64,000 nucleotides of DNA. It comes from Plantago major. Lineage: Eukaryota > Streptophyta > Magnoliopsida > Lamiales > Plantaginaceae. How positions within the stretch are numbered: the first letter of the stretch is position 1; each line of letters opens with the position of its first letter. This document shows positions 1 through 13,203 of this stretch, piece after piece. The translations under genes and the position numbers were made by a program. The notes beneath the pieces were generated by a model. The model ran no database searches and was not told the origin of the DNA. It saw nothing but the letters and a program-made list of their open reading frames with translations. The stretch is taken from assembly GCA_026545765.1 (NCBI GenBank), contig JAIFAC010000234.1:62001-126000 (forward strand), read 5' to 3'.

Positions 1-870
1 CTTAAGATCAAGAGCTTTGGTCGCAACAGAAAGCTTTGAAGATAAGTAATTTGCTTTGAGAGAATAAGATGTTCAGTAAGTTCTGTGTTTCAGCGTCGTC
101 AATGTATCTTCTCAAGCGCCTAAGTGTTGATATTTATAGATGAATTTGAGTGACGTTGAATAGTATCCGTTAGCTCAAATTCAAACTATTGATATCCGTG
201 TATAATCAGAGGTGTTTTGTCTTCTTCTTCGTCGCCATTGCTTTTGTTCGCATCTCTCTCTCGCATTAAATGCATTGTACTATACTTTTTGTCCTCAGAG
301 TGTCAATCGGAACTATGCTTTGTATCGTAAACTAGTATTATCCGATTCTTTGCACGCCCTTATCTTCAATCTTCGATACCACTTTTATTGAAACAACTTT
401 GTTTGCAATATATATATTTATGTTTCGTAAATGTGGTTAAAGCTCAAGGTATCCGAGAATAGATATCTGACACTTTCGTTGTTTTCAGATAGACCTTTTC
501 ATTTCTCAGATATCTCTTGTGACAGCTTGTTTAAAACTATTTGTGTCTTCAAGATATCTGGTTAAGGTATCTGAGAAATGCTTCAAGAACTTGTGCTTTC
601 TTCAAGTCTTCAATGTCGTTGAGCTTGTTCTGCTTGGATGTCTTCTTCTTGGTCTTCTCTTCATAAAATAAATATTACATTTTGAGACCTAACATCCTAT
701 ACAAGATTAGCTAGACTATCATACTTGGTGGGTTTCCTCTTTACAATGTTCAAGTGAACCAAGAGTACTAATCACCTTTTGAGACTAAGATAAGTCATCA
801 TGTTGTCGATCAATCTAAATGTATATTTCTAACAAAATATCTAACAAATTTCCTAACAAATTTCTCAACA
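1..870 (-). repeat. 3' LTR of copia element A, cut by window edge
   Basis: This stretch matches 12321-13203 almost base for base in order, so it is the second LTR of the same minus-strand element. Its right end, ...CTCAACA, is followed by the reverse complement of a polypurine tract. The left part of the LTR lies outside the window, so its start and the left target duplication cannot be seen. A reversed TATA-like motif (atatttatag) lies near 130-140, where the full copies have it. Confidence 0.9.
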
Positions 871-889
871 AATTTTCCCTTTTGATCAC
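871..889 (-). other. Polypurine tract of element A
   Basis: Read on the minus strand this is CAAAAGGGAAAATT directly against the LTR start TGTTGAG. It occupies the plus-strand priming site for reverse transcription. Element B has the equivalent tract at 28034-28048. Confidence 0.7.
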
Positions 890-1234
890 CAACGATGACT
901 ATCCTAACCTATTACAACTGACGAGTGAATAAATTCAACACTTAATCATTTCTTAAGATTTTTCAAATCATTCAATTATGCGTAGTAGACATAAACCAAA
1001 TCACAAGGTGTGATCTTTGACAAGTTATCTTTTATAGAATACTATCCGAGAGTAAGTTCTTCGATAAGTTACAAAGAGAGATTACGATAACTTCAATACA
1101 TAAAACAATTTAGCTCAACAAGAAAAATACAAAACTACATAGTAAATTAGGACAACCGAGTAACCAAGCTCCAAGTAAACATCCTAATGCACTAGTCTTC
1201 AAGTCTTCAACTCTTCAAGTCTTCAACAAGAGTT

Positions 1235-4200
1235 CTATGGATCAATCCGCAAATTTCCTATCTCCAAACCTTTTGATGTCATCGTAATAATCATAGAGAA
1301 GTGTTCGACGAGCATCTCAAAGTGTCTCCGCAAATCCACGCACCTCTTTTGTAGGTTTTGGTAGGATTTTTCTTGACAAAATGTTTGACCCACGATACTT
1401 TCCCTACTTCCAGCATGCTCTATTCGATATCCGAAGCTTGAAGTATTCAGAGATAATCCTCGATATCCGATGTCACCCTTGTATTGATCTTCGCTAGATA
1501 GAACGACCATAGGTTCCACAAATGAAGTCTTGCTCTTGTGCCTGTTCCAGTAACATTCAGAATTATGTGCACATCATCTGGCTTTCCATATGGACATTCA
1601 TCGAGAGGTCCTTTCTCACGGCTTCAGCTTCGACAACTTCAAAATCCAACCATGCTTTAATGTGATTGGTGTTGATCAGGTTGGTTTATCTTTTCTCCAT
1701 GCCATAAGTTGTTTATGGATTGGTTCTGAAATCTTGAATTTACCAGATGCTTAAGTTCGAATCCAATAGCCATTTTTCCGATTGATGCACTTGCAGACAG
1801 AGGAATCATCATACTTCACATACTCTATTTTCGCTTCTTCCGCCCGGTGGAAGTTGATTTTGTCTTTGCTCACTTCACTGCTCTTCTCTCGCCTTGAATT
1901 TCTTTGGGGTTGTTGAAGAACCACCTCGATAGACTTGGTATTTCCAGGGTGTTTTTAGCTAGAGGCTTTGACTATGGGCTCATAGGCTTTCAATTTTCCT
2001 TTTCTTGTGAAGAGGAGCTTCATCTTCATCAGTTTTCTCATCATCATCAAGATTAAATCTTGTGAGAGTTTTACAGCCTTCTTCATTGCCCAGGGACTTG
2101 ATTTGACCTTCTTCTTCTTCTTCTTCAGAAGATTCATCAATCCCTTTAACTTGTCTTCTCCTTGGAGCCTTAGTACTCCTTGGAGGTTTCTGTGCCATGG
2201 CCCTTGTTATCATTGTAGTTCCTTCAGTAGGTTTCTGGGATGCAGCTACTATTTGCAAAGCAGCTTGTGAAGAGGAGGGTCTGCTTATTAAAGGTGGTAC
2301 AGTTTTCATGTTTCTTCTTCTTTTCCCGCACTGCATCTTGCATTCTTCTTCTTGTTTTCGCCTCCTTCTTCCCATTCCCCGACTTCGAGGTTGATTTGTA
2401 CACTCTTTCCCCTTAGTCATTGTCGGGTCGTGACTCAGCTGGATAGATTGAATCAGAGTAATGACTCAGGAAATGTCCTTTGATAGTTTTTGGATGCTCT
2501 ACTTTTAGCCGTTCATAATAACACCTGGAAAACTTTTTTGTTCAGTCTTTTTGAAGGCTTGTCCTTATTGAATGAGCAGTGCCAGTACTGTTCATATGGT
2601 GGGTTCTGAATATTAGAATATCCTGGGAGGATCTGATGGAGAGATGGAAATTCGTGATCTTCTGATTCTTTAATGATATCCTCATCTAAAGATTATGATT
2701 CATGATCTTTATCCTCTTCTTGAAATTGCAGAATATATCAATCTTATCTCTACTTACTGTTTCAAAAACGTATCGATAAATTATTATATTTGATAGGATG
2801 AAATCTGTGGTTCCTCATTGTTTTGGGAGGATGAACAAACTTTAGAAGCTGCTTATATTTGAGCACAGAAAGAAAAGTTTTGAGTGACTTTTAAACTTTT
2901 ATACAGATATCTAGTGAAGTGTAGTTTAGTTTAAGAGTTACAAAATCAATACTTATCTTATTATTAATGGAGAACTTGGAAGTGGTCTTCATCATACCTG
3001 TCTTTCATGAACCCCAAAATTAAGTATCTATGCTGCAGGAACTTTTGTAAAAGAAAAACTTTGATTCAATATTCAGTCTCAGGAGGTTGTTTATCATGAG
3101 TCTTTTCAGTTTCCACTCAGAGTCTGAGGGATCAACATCTCTATTCTTGGTTTTCTTCTTTCTTGATAAACACACAGCAGGTAGCTTATTGATGGTATTT
3201 AAATTTTAAAATCATAGAGTGGGAGAATATTTATATTTAGTTTTCCATATACTCAGTACCCATTTGGTTCTTGTATTTATATCTTATATATAGACTCAGG
3301 ATTATATTTCTCTAAATATTAGTCATACCGGCATAAGTTGAATAGTCTCTAAACTGTGACCTTTCTGTCTTTGGTCTTCTTGTCGAATTTTCTTCATTGT
3401 TTGAAGTTTTGGTACTTCCACACCTTTCATGAGTGTCTGACTCGGTTGCCTCCTGGCGATCATTACGAGTAGATGTCTCGGTTTGATCCCTCTCTCATTG
3501 AGTTGGGAACCTGCTCTTTGCGGGATTTTCTTGACATCTTGCATTAAGTGATCAAAATGGAGTTCATTTGCATTTCATCAACCATGGTTTTATTGTAGTT
3601 GTTGTTGTGGTTGTTGTGTATGTGGTTATGCAGGCGGAAGTTAGTGGGTGGGGAATGTTCTTGAGATTTTTAGATGTAGCATTTCATGTCCAGTATACGC
3701 GGCCTTCATTACCATTAAATCGGGCTTCTCGAAGTTGTGCATAAGCGTTCCACACGAAGATGTGTTTACTGCAACAACCTTTACTATAGAAGTGCTTATT
3801 GAGCGCAGATGATTCTTGAAACCTTTTCACGATTTTCTTCAGTATGTAGCCCTCTTTGCTCTTTCTAGGACTTGAGAGATGGCATTGGTTCATCATCTTC
3901 GTCGAACTCTCGCCAGTAGGGCCAGTTGAACCGTAACTCTGGACAGGACAGACTAGTGTTTTTCACCTTTATGGGTTTATCGACTTTAATAGATCTTCAC
4001 ATTTTGGAAGCACTTTCTCACTAAGTCTACTTATTTCGATGGTTATTAACTCTTTTAGAAAGCATTATTGATAGGTTCATACGCCTTTATCAGTTCATTG
4101 GCAATGCCTGTGAGATATCGAAATCGACCTTTTTGGGTGTGTCTTGATTTGCTAGCGAGACACTTTCTTGAAGTTAGGGCTTCTTAGTACATAACCTTTC

Positions 4201-5110
4201 TTGAATACCTTTTGGTTTCGCTTCTTAGAACCTTTCTAAAAGACCCGATGGCCTACATCAAGTTTGTATACTCCTTATTTGTGCAAATGCTGTTGGCTAT
4301 TCGTGTTAGTCTCTCTGTTCGATATAGCTTTTCGACAAATAGCATATCTTAGACCGCCTTCTGTGGCCTTTGGCTCCGGCTGGTCCTTTAGATTTTAGGC
4401 TCGAAGCGAATCTTTTATAAACTTCATGGCGTACTTTCGATTAAAAAGGGTTTCCGGCCTTTGTCTTATTGATGATTCGGCAAAACATCATGATCCACTC
4501 GTTCTTGGCTTATACAATTGACTCTCTTGTAGACCATCGAAAGCGCGAAGATACATTTGTTATCGATAAACCATCGGATATGGATTTGGGATGTCGGCAA
4601 GTTTGAATTTCGATGGGTGTATGTCACGATTTTCCAAGATCACACCGTCCTTCCATACAATTTATTCTTGCCTTAGGGAATTCATCATCCTTGGTGTTGC
4701 TGGAAATCCTTTCCCGGGTGACTTCGAATATAACTCTGAAAGTTGAAATCAAGGAAAGTTCCTTTCCTTGGGTAGGTTTTATGAACTATTTGATTTTGTG
4801 AAACAGGGTATCACCAGGTTGTTGTTGTGTAAATTCCACATCAGTGATGAGAATTCCTAGAAGCGGAGATAGAAAGCCATGATTTGTATGCCTTTTCAAG
4901 CATGTGTATTATTCACAGCCGACGGTTTTTCTATTGCAGCAATGAGGTATTCCTCAACCATGGCACCACCCCAATCATTCTAGCGATTTGAAGTCCGATT
5001 AATTGAGTTAAATCCTACAGTCGGTTCACAATAACCAACCTTCCAGTGCTTTAAATGAAGTGCGATTGGAGGGTTGATTCTGTGGTTGAACTTTTTGGTG
5101 CCGTCTCTTT
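1235..5110 (-). pseudogene. Extra ORF (ORF2) of copia element A, broken copy
   Basis: This is the counterpart of the B-element ORF at 28366-33774, lying downstream of pol. The best preserved part is 1980-2420, a 146-residue open stretch beginning MTKGKE. It carries a basic run (KAPRRRQVKG), an acidic serine run (DESSEEEEEEGQ) and a second acidic patch (LDDDEKTDEDEA), which suggests a nuclear or chromatin-associated tail. A second block at 1500-1700 aligns closely with 28620-28850. At the 5' end the start codon aligned to B reads ACG instead of ATG. At the 3' end a TGG tryptophan codon reads TAG, giving an early stop near 1235. Function unknown; it sits where env-like ORFs occur in Sireviruses, but I see no signal peptide or membrane segment. 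Confidence 0.6.
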
Positions 5111-5700
5111 TGTATATAGTGTAGAGTTTGAAATTGGTGTTTGAAAGAATTTGTTTGTGTAATTCTTTGCGGAAAAACGTCTTGATTTGAAGGAGAGATT
5201 TTAGAAGGTTTACAGAGAATCAGCCGAAGGATTTGCTATTTTATTACAAGATGAGTTTTCGGATAGGCAAAAGTGATTTCCTATACCAAAATCCATATAT
5301 ATATATAGCAATAGATTTTCAACGGAACATATACATACAAATTGATTTTTGTGTATGCGCATTATACGTGATGATTTTAGCCGTGTGGTAAAGCTAGTTC
5401 AGCATTAAATATGATGAATAAGATTTCAACGATTACTATTTTGAATTTAATTTAAATCCGTTAAGATCAAAACAGTTTCATCAAAGGGTCACCATTGCTT
5501 CTTCAGCAATGATCTGTTAATCAACAATGTAATTGTGCCCATTTAATGAATTTTGGCGATTTGCTATGAATCACAGATTCATGTGACTAAAACCTTGTTG
5601 TGCACAGTCTATCTATTTTCGATTGTTGGTCGAAGAGTTTTGGGATAGAAATATTAAATTTCAAGAGAGTAGTTAGTACACTATTCTCTTTTGTGTTCCC
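5111..5700 (-). promoter_or_regulatory. Spacer between pol and ORF2 in A, with TATA-like box
   Basis: A run of alternating A and T (5295-5308) lies about 190 bases upstream of the expected ORF2 start. Element B has the same arrangement at 33953-33963. The flanking 400-500 bases are recognisably conserved between A and B although they do not code. I infer an internal promoter for a separate ORF2 transcript. Confidence 0.4.
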
Positions 5701-5746
5701 CCCCTCCTTTGAGTGAACTAGATGTCTGAGTTCCCGTCTCGAGATC

Positions 5747-7420
5747 TTGTTCACATCTTTTGCTCTTTGCTTGCTGGATACCGGATATCCGTTCAGTTCT
5801 CTTTTCTCTTCTCACGGATGCATTCAGGATTCTGAATCTTTAGGTTCATTGGTAGTTCCATTGGTCAATACTATGTCTTGGGCTAAGTCACTTTCTGCTT
5901 GTAGTGGCTTGAGTGAATATCGCAAGTTGGTCTTGATTATATGACCGAGTAGTATCTCTATATTGTTGCCTTTTCAACATGGTCTACGATGAAGTGATGT
6001 ACAACATCAATATGCTGTTACGGCATGAAATTTAGGATTCGTGATAGCAACACTTGTATTTGTCAGGAAAATGGGGAGTTTTCTTTCTGTCAATTCATAG
6101 TCTTTGGTTATTTGTTGTATCCACAGCAAATTTGTATTTGCTATGGCGAAGCAATATATTCGCTTTCTGTGATGAGATTGCAATTGGTTTTGCCATAAAC
6201 CACGAGATAAATCTGATGTGACGGCAGATTACGGGGTGCTTTCCTATCTATAGCGATGATGATCGACATAATGTTGTCCCGGTACCGTTAATAATCTTCT
6301 TTAGGATACCACAATCCATCACGACACCTTTTACGTACTGTATCTGTTTTGTACAATGTTGTAGTGTCGCGCGGTTGTAGAATACACTTTTTACACTCAG
6401 CGTATTGAATATCGGGTCTGTAGTGATGATAGTGATAGTAGACCTATCAATTCCTATACTTATGTTCTTCTTCACACTCTTATCACGATTGATGTAGGTC
6501 ATTTTGGTTTTCTAATATGGTATCTTCAACGTTCTTTTGGAGGCTTAAGATTGAATTTGTGAAGGCATATCTTTGCTATACTTTGTTTGACTAATGAATA
6601 TTCCATCATTGGGTTGTGACACAATCCTAGAAAATAATTCATTTCTCCCATCATGTCATCTCAAACTTGCTTTTAAGTAGAGATTTGCAAAGTCATTCTG
6701 AGGTTAGCATCGCTTAGATCGAATGATATTATCAACATATACTTGAACTAGGTAGTTTCCGTCATGATTTAGGGTGACAAAAGTTTTGTAAACTGCCTTT
6801 CTTGGAAACCACTTTCGGTATTTGGCAAAGTGTCCTTCTGCTCTTGAACTGTTTAGGTCCATCTGAGCTTTACATGGTTTATAGACAATTCCTTTGAAAC
6901 TTCTAGAAACCGGTGGTTGCTCAGCATAAACTTCTTACACACTGCAGTTCTTGGTTCAAGGGCACTTTTTGACATCCATCGATAAACTTTGAATCTTGAT
7001 GAAAGGTTAAAAGTCTTACATCAATCGCTTGTTGGTGCATATGACTAAATCGAAATTTAAGCCTTGGTCTTGGTAAATCCACTTAGCAGCCAATCGCTTT
7101 GTTTACGGATTGTTCATGATTCTGTTCATCTTGTTATTTAGTTCCAATCAAGTCTTCCTTCTACAAATGAACTGGTTTCCAGACTTTGTTTCTCGGAATT
7201 GATCCGATTTATCTTGCATTCTTGAGATCCGGTCTTGCTCTAATGCTTCTTCTATATTTTTCAGTTCAATGTAGATGACTTATCCAAAGAATTAGCATTT
7301 TCATTGGCCTCTCCTTGTCTAACACCTTGATTAATTGGTTGATCTACACCATCTTTTGAGATGATGTGGGTCGTACCATCATAGAGTTTAAAATGCTAAT
7401 GGGATAATATCAAAATGATT
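5747..7420 (-). pseudogene. Reverse transcriptase and RNase H remnant, element A
   Basis: Position and order match 34620-36058 in element B. The polymerase active-site box is readable at 6728-6739 as YVDN. Element B has YVDD there, so A has lost the second catalytic aspartate if the base is real. Near 5990-6013 the RNase H region reads HIDVVHHF where B has HIDVRHHF. Many frameshifts break the frame, most at places where B has CAG or CTG. The family normally copies element RNA into DNA inside the virus-like particle; this copy should be inactive. Confidence 0.7.
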
Positions 7421-7430
7421 TGTCAGAATA

Positions 7431-8640
7431 CTAGGATTTTGATTTGATACTGTTGATATCTAGACATTTTATGCTCCTCGAGGAAGAATAATTAATGTTG
7501 CCTTTAGATGTTGATTCTGGGTTATGTCTTTCGGTGTTTCGAAGATAACCATGATGAACATCTTGGTTTCCATTACTGGAAGTTTCACCAGGAAATTCTT
7601 CATGTGTTTTGTGAGTCATCTTATTTGTTACTAGGCACTTCCATGCTTTTCGTCGAGTCATCCTCACTTTCCATAATGATGTTTTCCTTTCGAGGATTCT
7701 TCTTGAAATCTCGGTAGTTCTTTGAACTTATCACGAGTTCATCATTGGAGGTGTTTCTTACTTCCTTCATAGAATACAACAGGCCAGTTCTTCCAATTTC
7801 TTTGTCCAACATAAGTGCAGGCTTTGCTATTGCATTGGAATAACCAAAATACACCATCTGCCTTTGGTTGAAATGTTCTCGGAATAATCTTTTTTCCCAT
7901 TTTAGAAACAGAAACATTTTACAACCCGAAATACTCGGATGTTTGATATTAGGAGATTACCTGTAAGATTTCATAGGGGTCTTGTCATGGTGTTTGTTTA
8001 TCAAACCCCATACGATGCAGTGAAATTTGTGTTTCTGACTTCAACCCGATAAATTGCTTATTTGAATTTATCGTAGCATGATCCTTCTGCGACTTCTTCC
8101 AAGGTTCTGTTTTTCCTTTACGCACCTTTGTTTGTTAGGGTGTTCTAACTAAATTCTTTGTTGTATACCTTCCTGCGGGTACAAAACTTCGTTTATGTCT
8201 TGGTTGGCTGATGCCGTGATTACATTCTAATTACAGAATAATTTTCATGGCTTGAACTTTTATTAAGTTTGGTATCTCTCCCACCATCAGTTTTTGTTTG
8301 AGAAAAGACAATCCAAGTGATCTTGAGAGGTATTCACAACAACGGACCATACTTTCTTTCACCGCATAACGCTAGTTACGATTCAAAAAGTAATATCCAT
8401 GTGTAATAGTTGCGATTGGTCCCCTTCTTCAAATTAATACGATTTTGGACTTGAAAAGAGATCTTAGATTGTTTCCCCCATCGTAGGCGGAAACGGATAC
8501 CATCCTTTACGAAGATATTATTATAGGAAGGCCGACCACCTAACTCACTGTGATCTTTATTTCAGGTTTTAGAGTTCAGTATTCGTTCTTTTGTGCGTAA
8601 CGTGCTCTTACGTAGCGATACAATGACTCACCATGAGACA
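7431..8640 (-). pseudogene. Integrase remnant, element A
   Basis: The region aligns in order with the B integrase (36363-37414). A 98-residue open stretch at 7621-7917 covers the integrase C-terminal part, including an acidic ESEDD segment aligned to ESDDE in B. The zinc-binding N-terminal region falls near 8460-8560. The catalytic DDE residues cannot be read in one frame because of frameshifts. Confidence 0.6.
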
Positions 8641-8799
8641 TTTTCTTCGGTTGTATGGCGGATGCCCAATCGGCTAACGCAAAGGCCCTTTCCGCCGACC
8701 AACTAAAGTATGCCTTTGATTCATTGTCAATTAATTATTTTGCTTTGAATTTTGTTAAAACATCTTCGTTATAACAAATCCTTAACATGTAATCGTGGG

Positions 8800-8945
8800 T
8801 GATTGTTAATGTTTAATTTAGCGTTGCCAAATCGAAGGAAGGATTTAATTCTCCTCCGGCAAATCTCGATGGTCTGTGTTGCAAGCTTTATGTCGACGAT
8901 TTGCTTTCATCTCTAATGTTTAATCCCTTTATCAGCATTTGTGTG
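8800..8945 (-). pseudogene. Retropepsin remnant, element A
   Basis: This aligns with the B protease at 37659-37877; shared words include the reverse complement of the glycine-rich flap region (ctcctccggcaaa). The DSG catalytic motif visible in B is not readable here. The call rests on position and partial alignment. Confidence 0.45.
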
Positions 8946-8949
8946 GCGC

Positions 8950-11460
8950 TAGTCCGAGGAAACGTACTTTGACGGGAAAGCGGAGATTGGGTTCTCATAT
9001 CTTTGATGGAACCGTCAGGTTAAAAAGATCTTCAGATCCATTTTTGAATGAATTTCTTTGAAATATTCTTTTTAATACGGCGGGGCATGGGAGGAATTCT
9101 ATTTTAATGAATGTTATCATTAGTAAGTATTTCTTTGAGCATTTCCTAGGTGCTCCCATATAGTGCTTCCGGATACATCCCGAGGTTTGGGTTTGCTTTT
9201 AATGGCTTAGCTTTCATGCCCGATTTCTTCTTCTAGCCGCATTGATTTTCGATGGCTTGATTTGCTTTCACTTGATAATTGCTTTGCGACAGTTTAGCTT
9301 TGTGCTTCGTTCTTGCTCACTTGTGCCTCATGAGCAAGTTGTTTCCGATGTATTTAGCCAATACCGTTTGACATGAGCTATACGAGATCTTTCCTCATTG
9401 ACTTTTTCTGGTTGGTCAATTCTTTCCGAGCGACATGGGAGAATTTGCCGGCTCCTGTAATTCTACCTTTTGAGACATAACCTTTGTGGAATTATTTTGC
9501 CTTTTTTAGGTGTTGTGTTTCTTTTTCAGTTCTGACAGTTGCTTTTGACTTATTTTTCCTAACAAAAGTTTATGTTGCAATCGCTTTCCTTTGTATCGAC
9601 AATCTGCAAGTGATTCTCACCGATACTATAGGATTATTGCATGGGAAACCGTCTTGCCGCATAATTTACGCTGATATTCTTCCTTACTCTTATTCAGAGT
9701 GATAGAACAATCACAATTACGTAGTATTCAAATTTCCAAGTCCGTTATTCTTTTCCAAGGATCTCTTAAGTAAGATTGTACTTCATGAAGGGTGTCACTA
9801 AGCTTTGGCGTAAGATTGAAAAGATAATTCTTTATTCCACAGGTTCCTTGTTCGGAAAGAAGAAGATCTTCATATTTCTTTTCGTAATTCAGCCATTGCT
9901 TCTTTTATGACTTTTTCGCCTCGAATATCGAGCTTTGAGAAATGCATTTTCGAGCATCCTTTTCTCGAGATCATTGCTAACTAATTGAGAATTTTCTTTG
10001 CACCGAGAATTCTTTTTCTTCTTCGCAGATTTTCTGGCTCGCTAGGATAATTAGAAATTCTTCATAGATGTCAAGTTCTTTCCCGAGATTTTCTAGATCT
10101 TTTTATTTCTTCTTCACTTTCATAAGTAAAGTATGTATTGCCTCATCAGCCCATAAGATGTTTTCAATGTTATAGATGTCCGGACCGTCAATCTCAAAGA
10201 ACTCCACACATTTCATTTTTTCTTGAGGCCAAGTCGTTACATCGTGAGTAACTCCACATAATTCTCGTGCGATGGTAAGGTCGAGTCATTGAATCATCTT
10301 CGAGTCTGTCTCAATATCTAGAGCATCCAGCTTGAATTTGGATTTTTCTTTCTTTCTTGATTAATAAAGCTCAGCTTCTTTTCCTCTCTCAAGATTTTCC
10401 TCTTTCTTGTCACCCGCCCTTGTTTTGTCGAGGGCGTGACAATCAACTTGAAGTGGCGGAGTTTGACAATAGAAAACAGAGATATAGCTTCCACGTTTCA
10501 CTTCCTCAAGACATGATGCTTTCTCGAGCTGGTTTGTTCAATGAAGCTGTATATTTATGCGGTGATAGTTCGAGCCTAGATGCTTTTTCACTTCTCTTTT
10601 GGCTTTTCTTCTCAATTTCTCAATTCGATATATTTGCATATTTCATTTGCTTTGGCAAGAGCATCTCGGCCTCTTCCCTTTGCTTTTCTTCTTTTCAAGT
10701 TCCTTGAGCAACTAGGAGCATTCTCGCAACTTTTCGCTTGTTTCTTTGTGTTGTCTCATAATCTACGTAAGTAAGATGTGAGATTCCACCGAGGATATTT
10801 GGCATTCCTTTGGTTAAAATAAAAGAATTCTGGTATGCTCCCGATTGTGATTAAGACTTGACAATAGTCTTAATCTTTTCCGATCGGGAGAACCTGTACT
10901 TTCCCCAGTGCGCCATATCACGGAGAGTGGTAACCGAAATGAAGTTCTTCGAAGTTTTGGTGGGTCTTGTTTGAAATTTTGAAATTTCAACTTGAGAACT
11001 TCGAACTTGTTTTCTTTGGTTTCTCGGCCCATAGATTTCTTCAATCAATTGCCGGTGACTTTCGCCGCTTTTAGCACTTACGCTTACTATATATGCTCGT
11101 GTGTCGATCCGATGATGATATTACGAAAATTGACCATCCAGACGATTTCTCTTGGCATCTTCCGATGTCTAGAGTTCTCTCGGCTTTGGTTAAATAAATA
11201 ACGGTGGTAGATCTCCCACTTGTTAACGATTGCTTGTGAAGATCCTTCGCTTTGATCCATCTCCTGCATTAGAAATCCATGACTTGTTTGAGTTGTTCAA
11301 TGACTGGGCCATTCTTTATCACTTCGATCATTTCATCACTTATGGCTTCAAGGTGGAGCATCATTGTATTTTTCCATTTCTAAATTCTCCGGTTTGAGAG
11401 CGGGTGCATCACTCTCCGAGACATTCCCGCACACTTAACACACAAATTAAATAGTCCCGA
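8950..11460 (-). pseudogene. Gag remnant, element A
   Basis: A stretch at 10814-11044 contains EVLKLKFQNFKQ, matching the B gag exactly over that segment. That segment is the helical capsid-like domain of copia gag. The part at 9480-10700 aligns with the coiled-coil and linker part of B gag (38300-39300) but is heavily frameshifted. Gag forms the cytoplasmic virus-like particle. The PBS and 5' LTR follow at 11517 and 11530. Confidence 0.65.
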
Positions 11461-11516
11461 AAATGGACAAAGTTCCTTCACCTATATCCAGGATCAGGTT
11501 CGAGAAAGAACCTCCC

Positions 11517-11528
11517 GCTACGATACCA
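11517..11528 (-). other. Primer binding site of element A
   Basis: On the minus strand this reads TGGTATCGTAGC one base after the LTR. The expected initiator-methionine tRNA complement is TGGTATCAGAGC. The single difference is CAGA read as CGTA, the same change seen at many other CAG sites in the window. Confidence 0.75.
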
Positions 11529-11529
11529 C

Positions 11530-13203
11530 TGTTGTCTGATCTAACGGCAAAGTAAAAAAGGGGGAGTGAATAGTCTTTTAAAACTTTGTCGATAAACACA
11601 ATTTCTCAGATATCTGTGAAGATATCTGATACTTAGATTCAGCGTGGAAGACTTAAGATAGATAAGTGCAACTCGAAAGTGTGTGTGTGTGTGTGTGTCA
11701 TTTGAAAATACGTAAAAGGTAAATAACGTGTAAGTATAGTGGAATGGAGGTGGCGAATCCTCCAACTAATCCATTCGGCTTCTAGAGACCTAGAATTCAC
11801 TAGAATAGATAATCGAGTTCTCCTTACAAAATCCTATTCTAAGATTCCTTTAAACAAATGGTTCCCAAACCAAATGTTCCCCAGGTTGTTTCTGCTTTCA
11901 CAATTGAGTACTTTCCTCAGACTAAAACCTTTTTGAGTTATTCCCAAGTGAGCTAAGTACTTTCCTATACTCAATAACCTTGGAGTTATTCTTAGTTTCC
12001 CAAATCAAGTACTTCCTATACTCCAGAACCTTGAGTTATTCCCCGATTTTCCAAACTAAGTACTTCCATGCTCCACGCCAGCTTATGGTGTTGGTTTCAT
12101 TGAGTTGTCGATGAGCTTCTTTGTATTCGGTTATTCGATAGCTCTTGTGAATCAAGTATACTTAATACACTTTTCAATGTATGGTATCTTGTTCTTTTTA
12201 TCGACCCAAGTCTTAGATAAGTGTTGAAGAGAATGAATCTCGGATACTTGATCTTTCAATTCAACTCTTTCACGATATTTGTGCTTGTTTAGGATCGTGA
12301 CACTTAGAACTTTAGTGCTACTTAAGATCAAGAGCTTTGGTCGCACGGTATGGCTTCAGGATAAGTAATTTTCGAGAATAAGATGTTCAAGAAGTTCTTG
12401 TTTCAAATATCGCCAAGGTATCTCTCGAGCCTAAGTGTTGATATTTATAGATGAATTTGAGTGCCGCTTGAATAGTATCCAATTGGGCTCAAATTCAAAC
12501 TATTGATATCTCGTATATAGTAATCGAATGTGAGTTTTGTCTTCTTCTTCTAAGCCGCTGCTTTTGTTCGAGACATCTCGCCCATGCATTAAATGCATTG
12601 TACTATACTTTTTATCCTCGTAGTGTCAACGGAACTATGCTTTAATATCGTAAACTAGTATTATTTGATTCTTTGCACGCCCTTATCTTCAATCTTCACA
12701 TACCACTTTTATTGAAACAACTTTGTTTTGTAATATATATATTCTCGTTCGTAAATGTGGTTAAAGCTCAAGGTATCCGAGAATAGATATCTCATGGACA
12801 CTTTCCTTTTTCGTATAGATTCTTTCATTTCTCAGATATGTCTTGTGACACGCTTGTTTAAAAACTATTCGTGTCTTCAAGATATCCGCTAAGGTATCTC
12901 GAAACTATTTCAGTAATCTTGTGTAGTTTCTTCAAGTCTTCAATGTCGTTGAGCTTGTTCTGCTTGGATGTCTTCTTCTTGGTCTTCTCTTCATAAAATA
13001 AAAATTACATTTTGAGACCTAACATCCTATACAAGATTAGCTAGACTATCATACTTAGTGGGTTTCCTCTTTTACAATGTTCAAGTGAACCAAGAGTACT
13101 AATCACCTTTCGAGACTATGATAAGTCATCATGTTGCTGATCAAAATCTAAACAGATATTTCTAACAAAATATCTAACAAATTTCCTAACAAATTTCTCA
13201 ACA
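11530..13203 (-). repeat. 5' LTR of copia element A (1674 bp)
   Basis: The LTR starts TGTTGTCTG next to the PBS and ends CTCAACA. It matches 1-870 and both LTRs of element B. A reversed TATA motif is at 12441-12450. A (GT)10 run is at 11679-11698. The end carries four relatives of the word AACAAATT (13155-13203), making this LTR longer than in B. The five bases after it, GACTA (13204-13208), should be the target duplication; the partner lies outside the window. Confidence 0.9.
12441..12450 (-). promoter_or_regulatory. LTR promoter TATA box, element A
   Basis: The minus strand reads CTATAAATAT. The same motif stands at the same place in both B LTRs (27312-27322 and 41319-41328), as expected for the RNA polymerase II promoter at the U3/R border. 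Confidence 0.6.
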
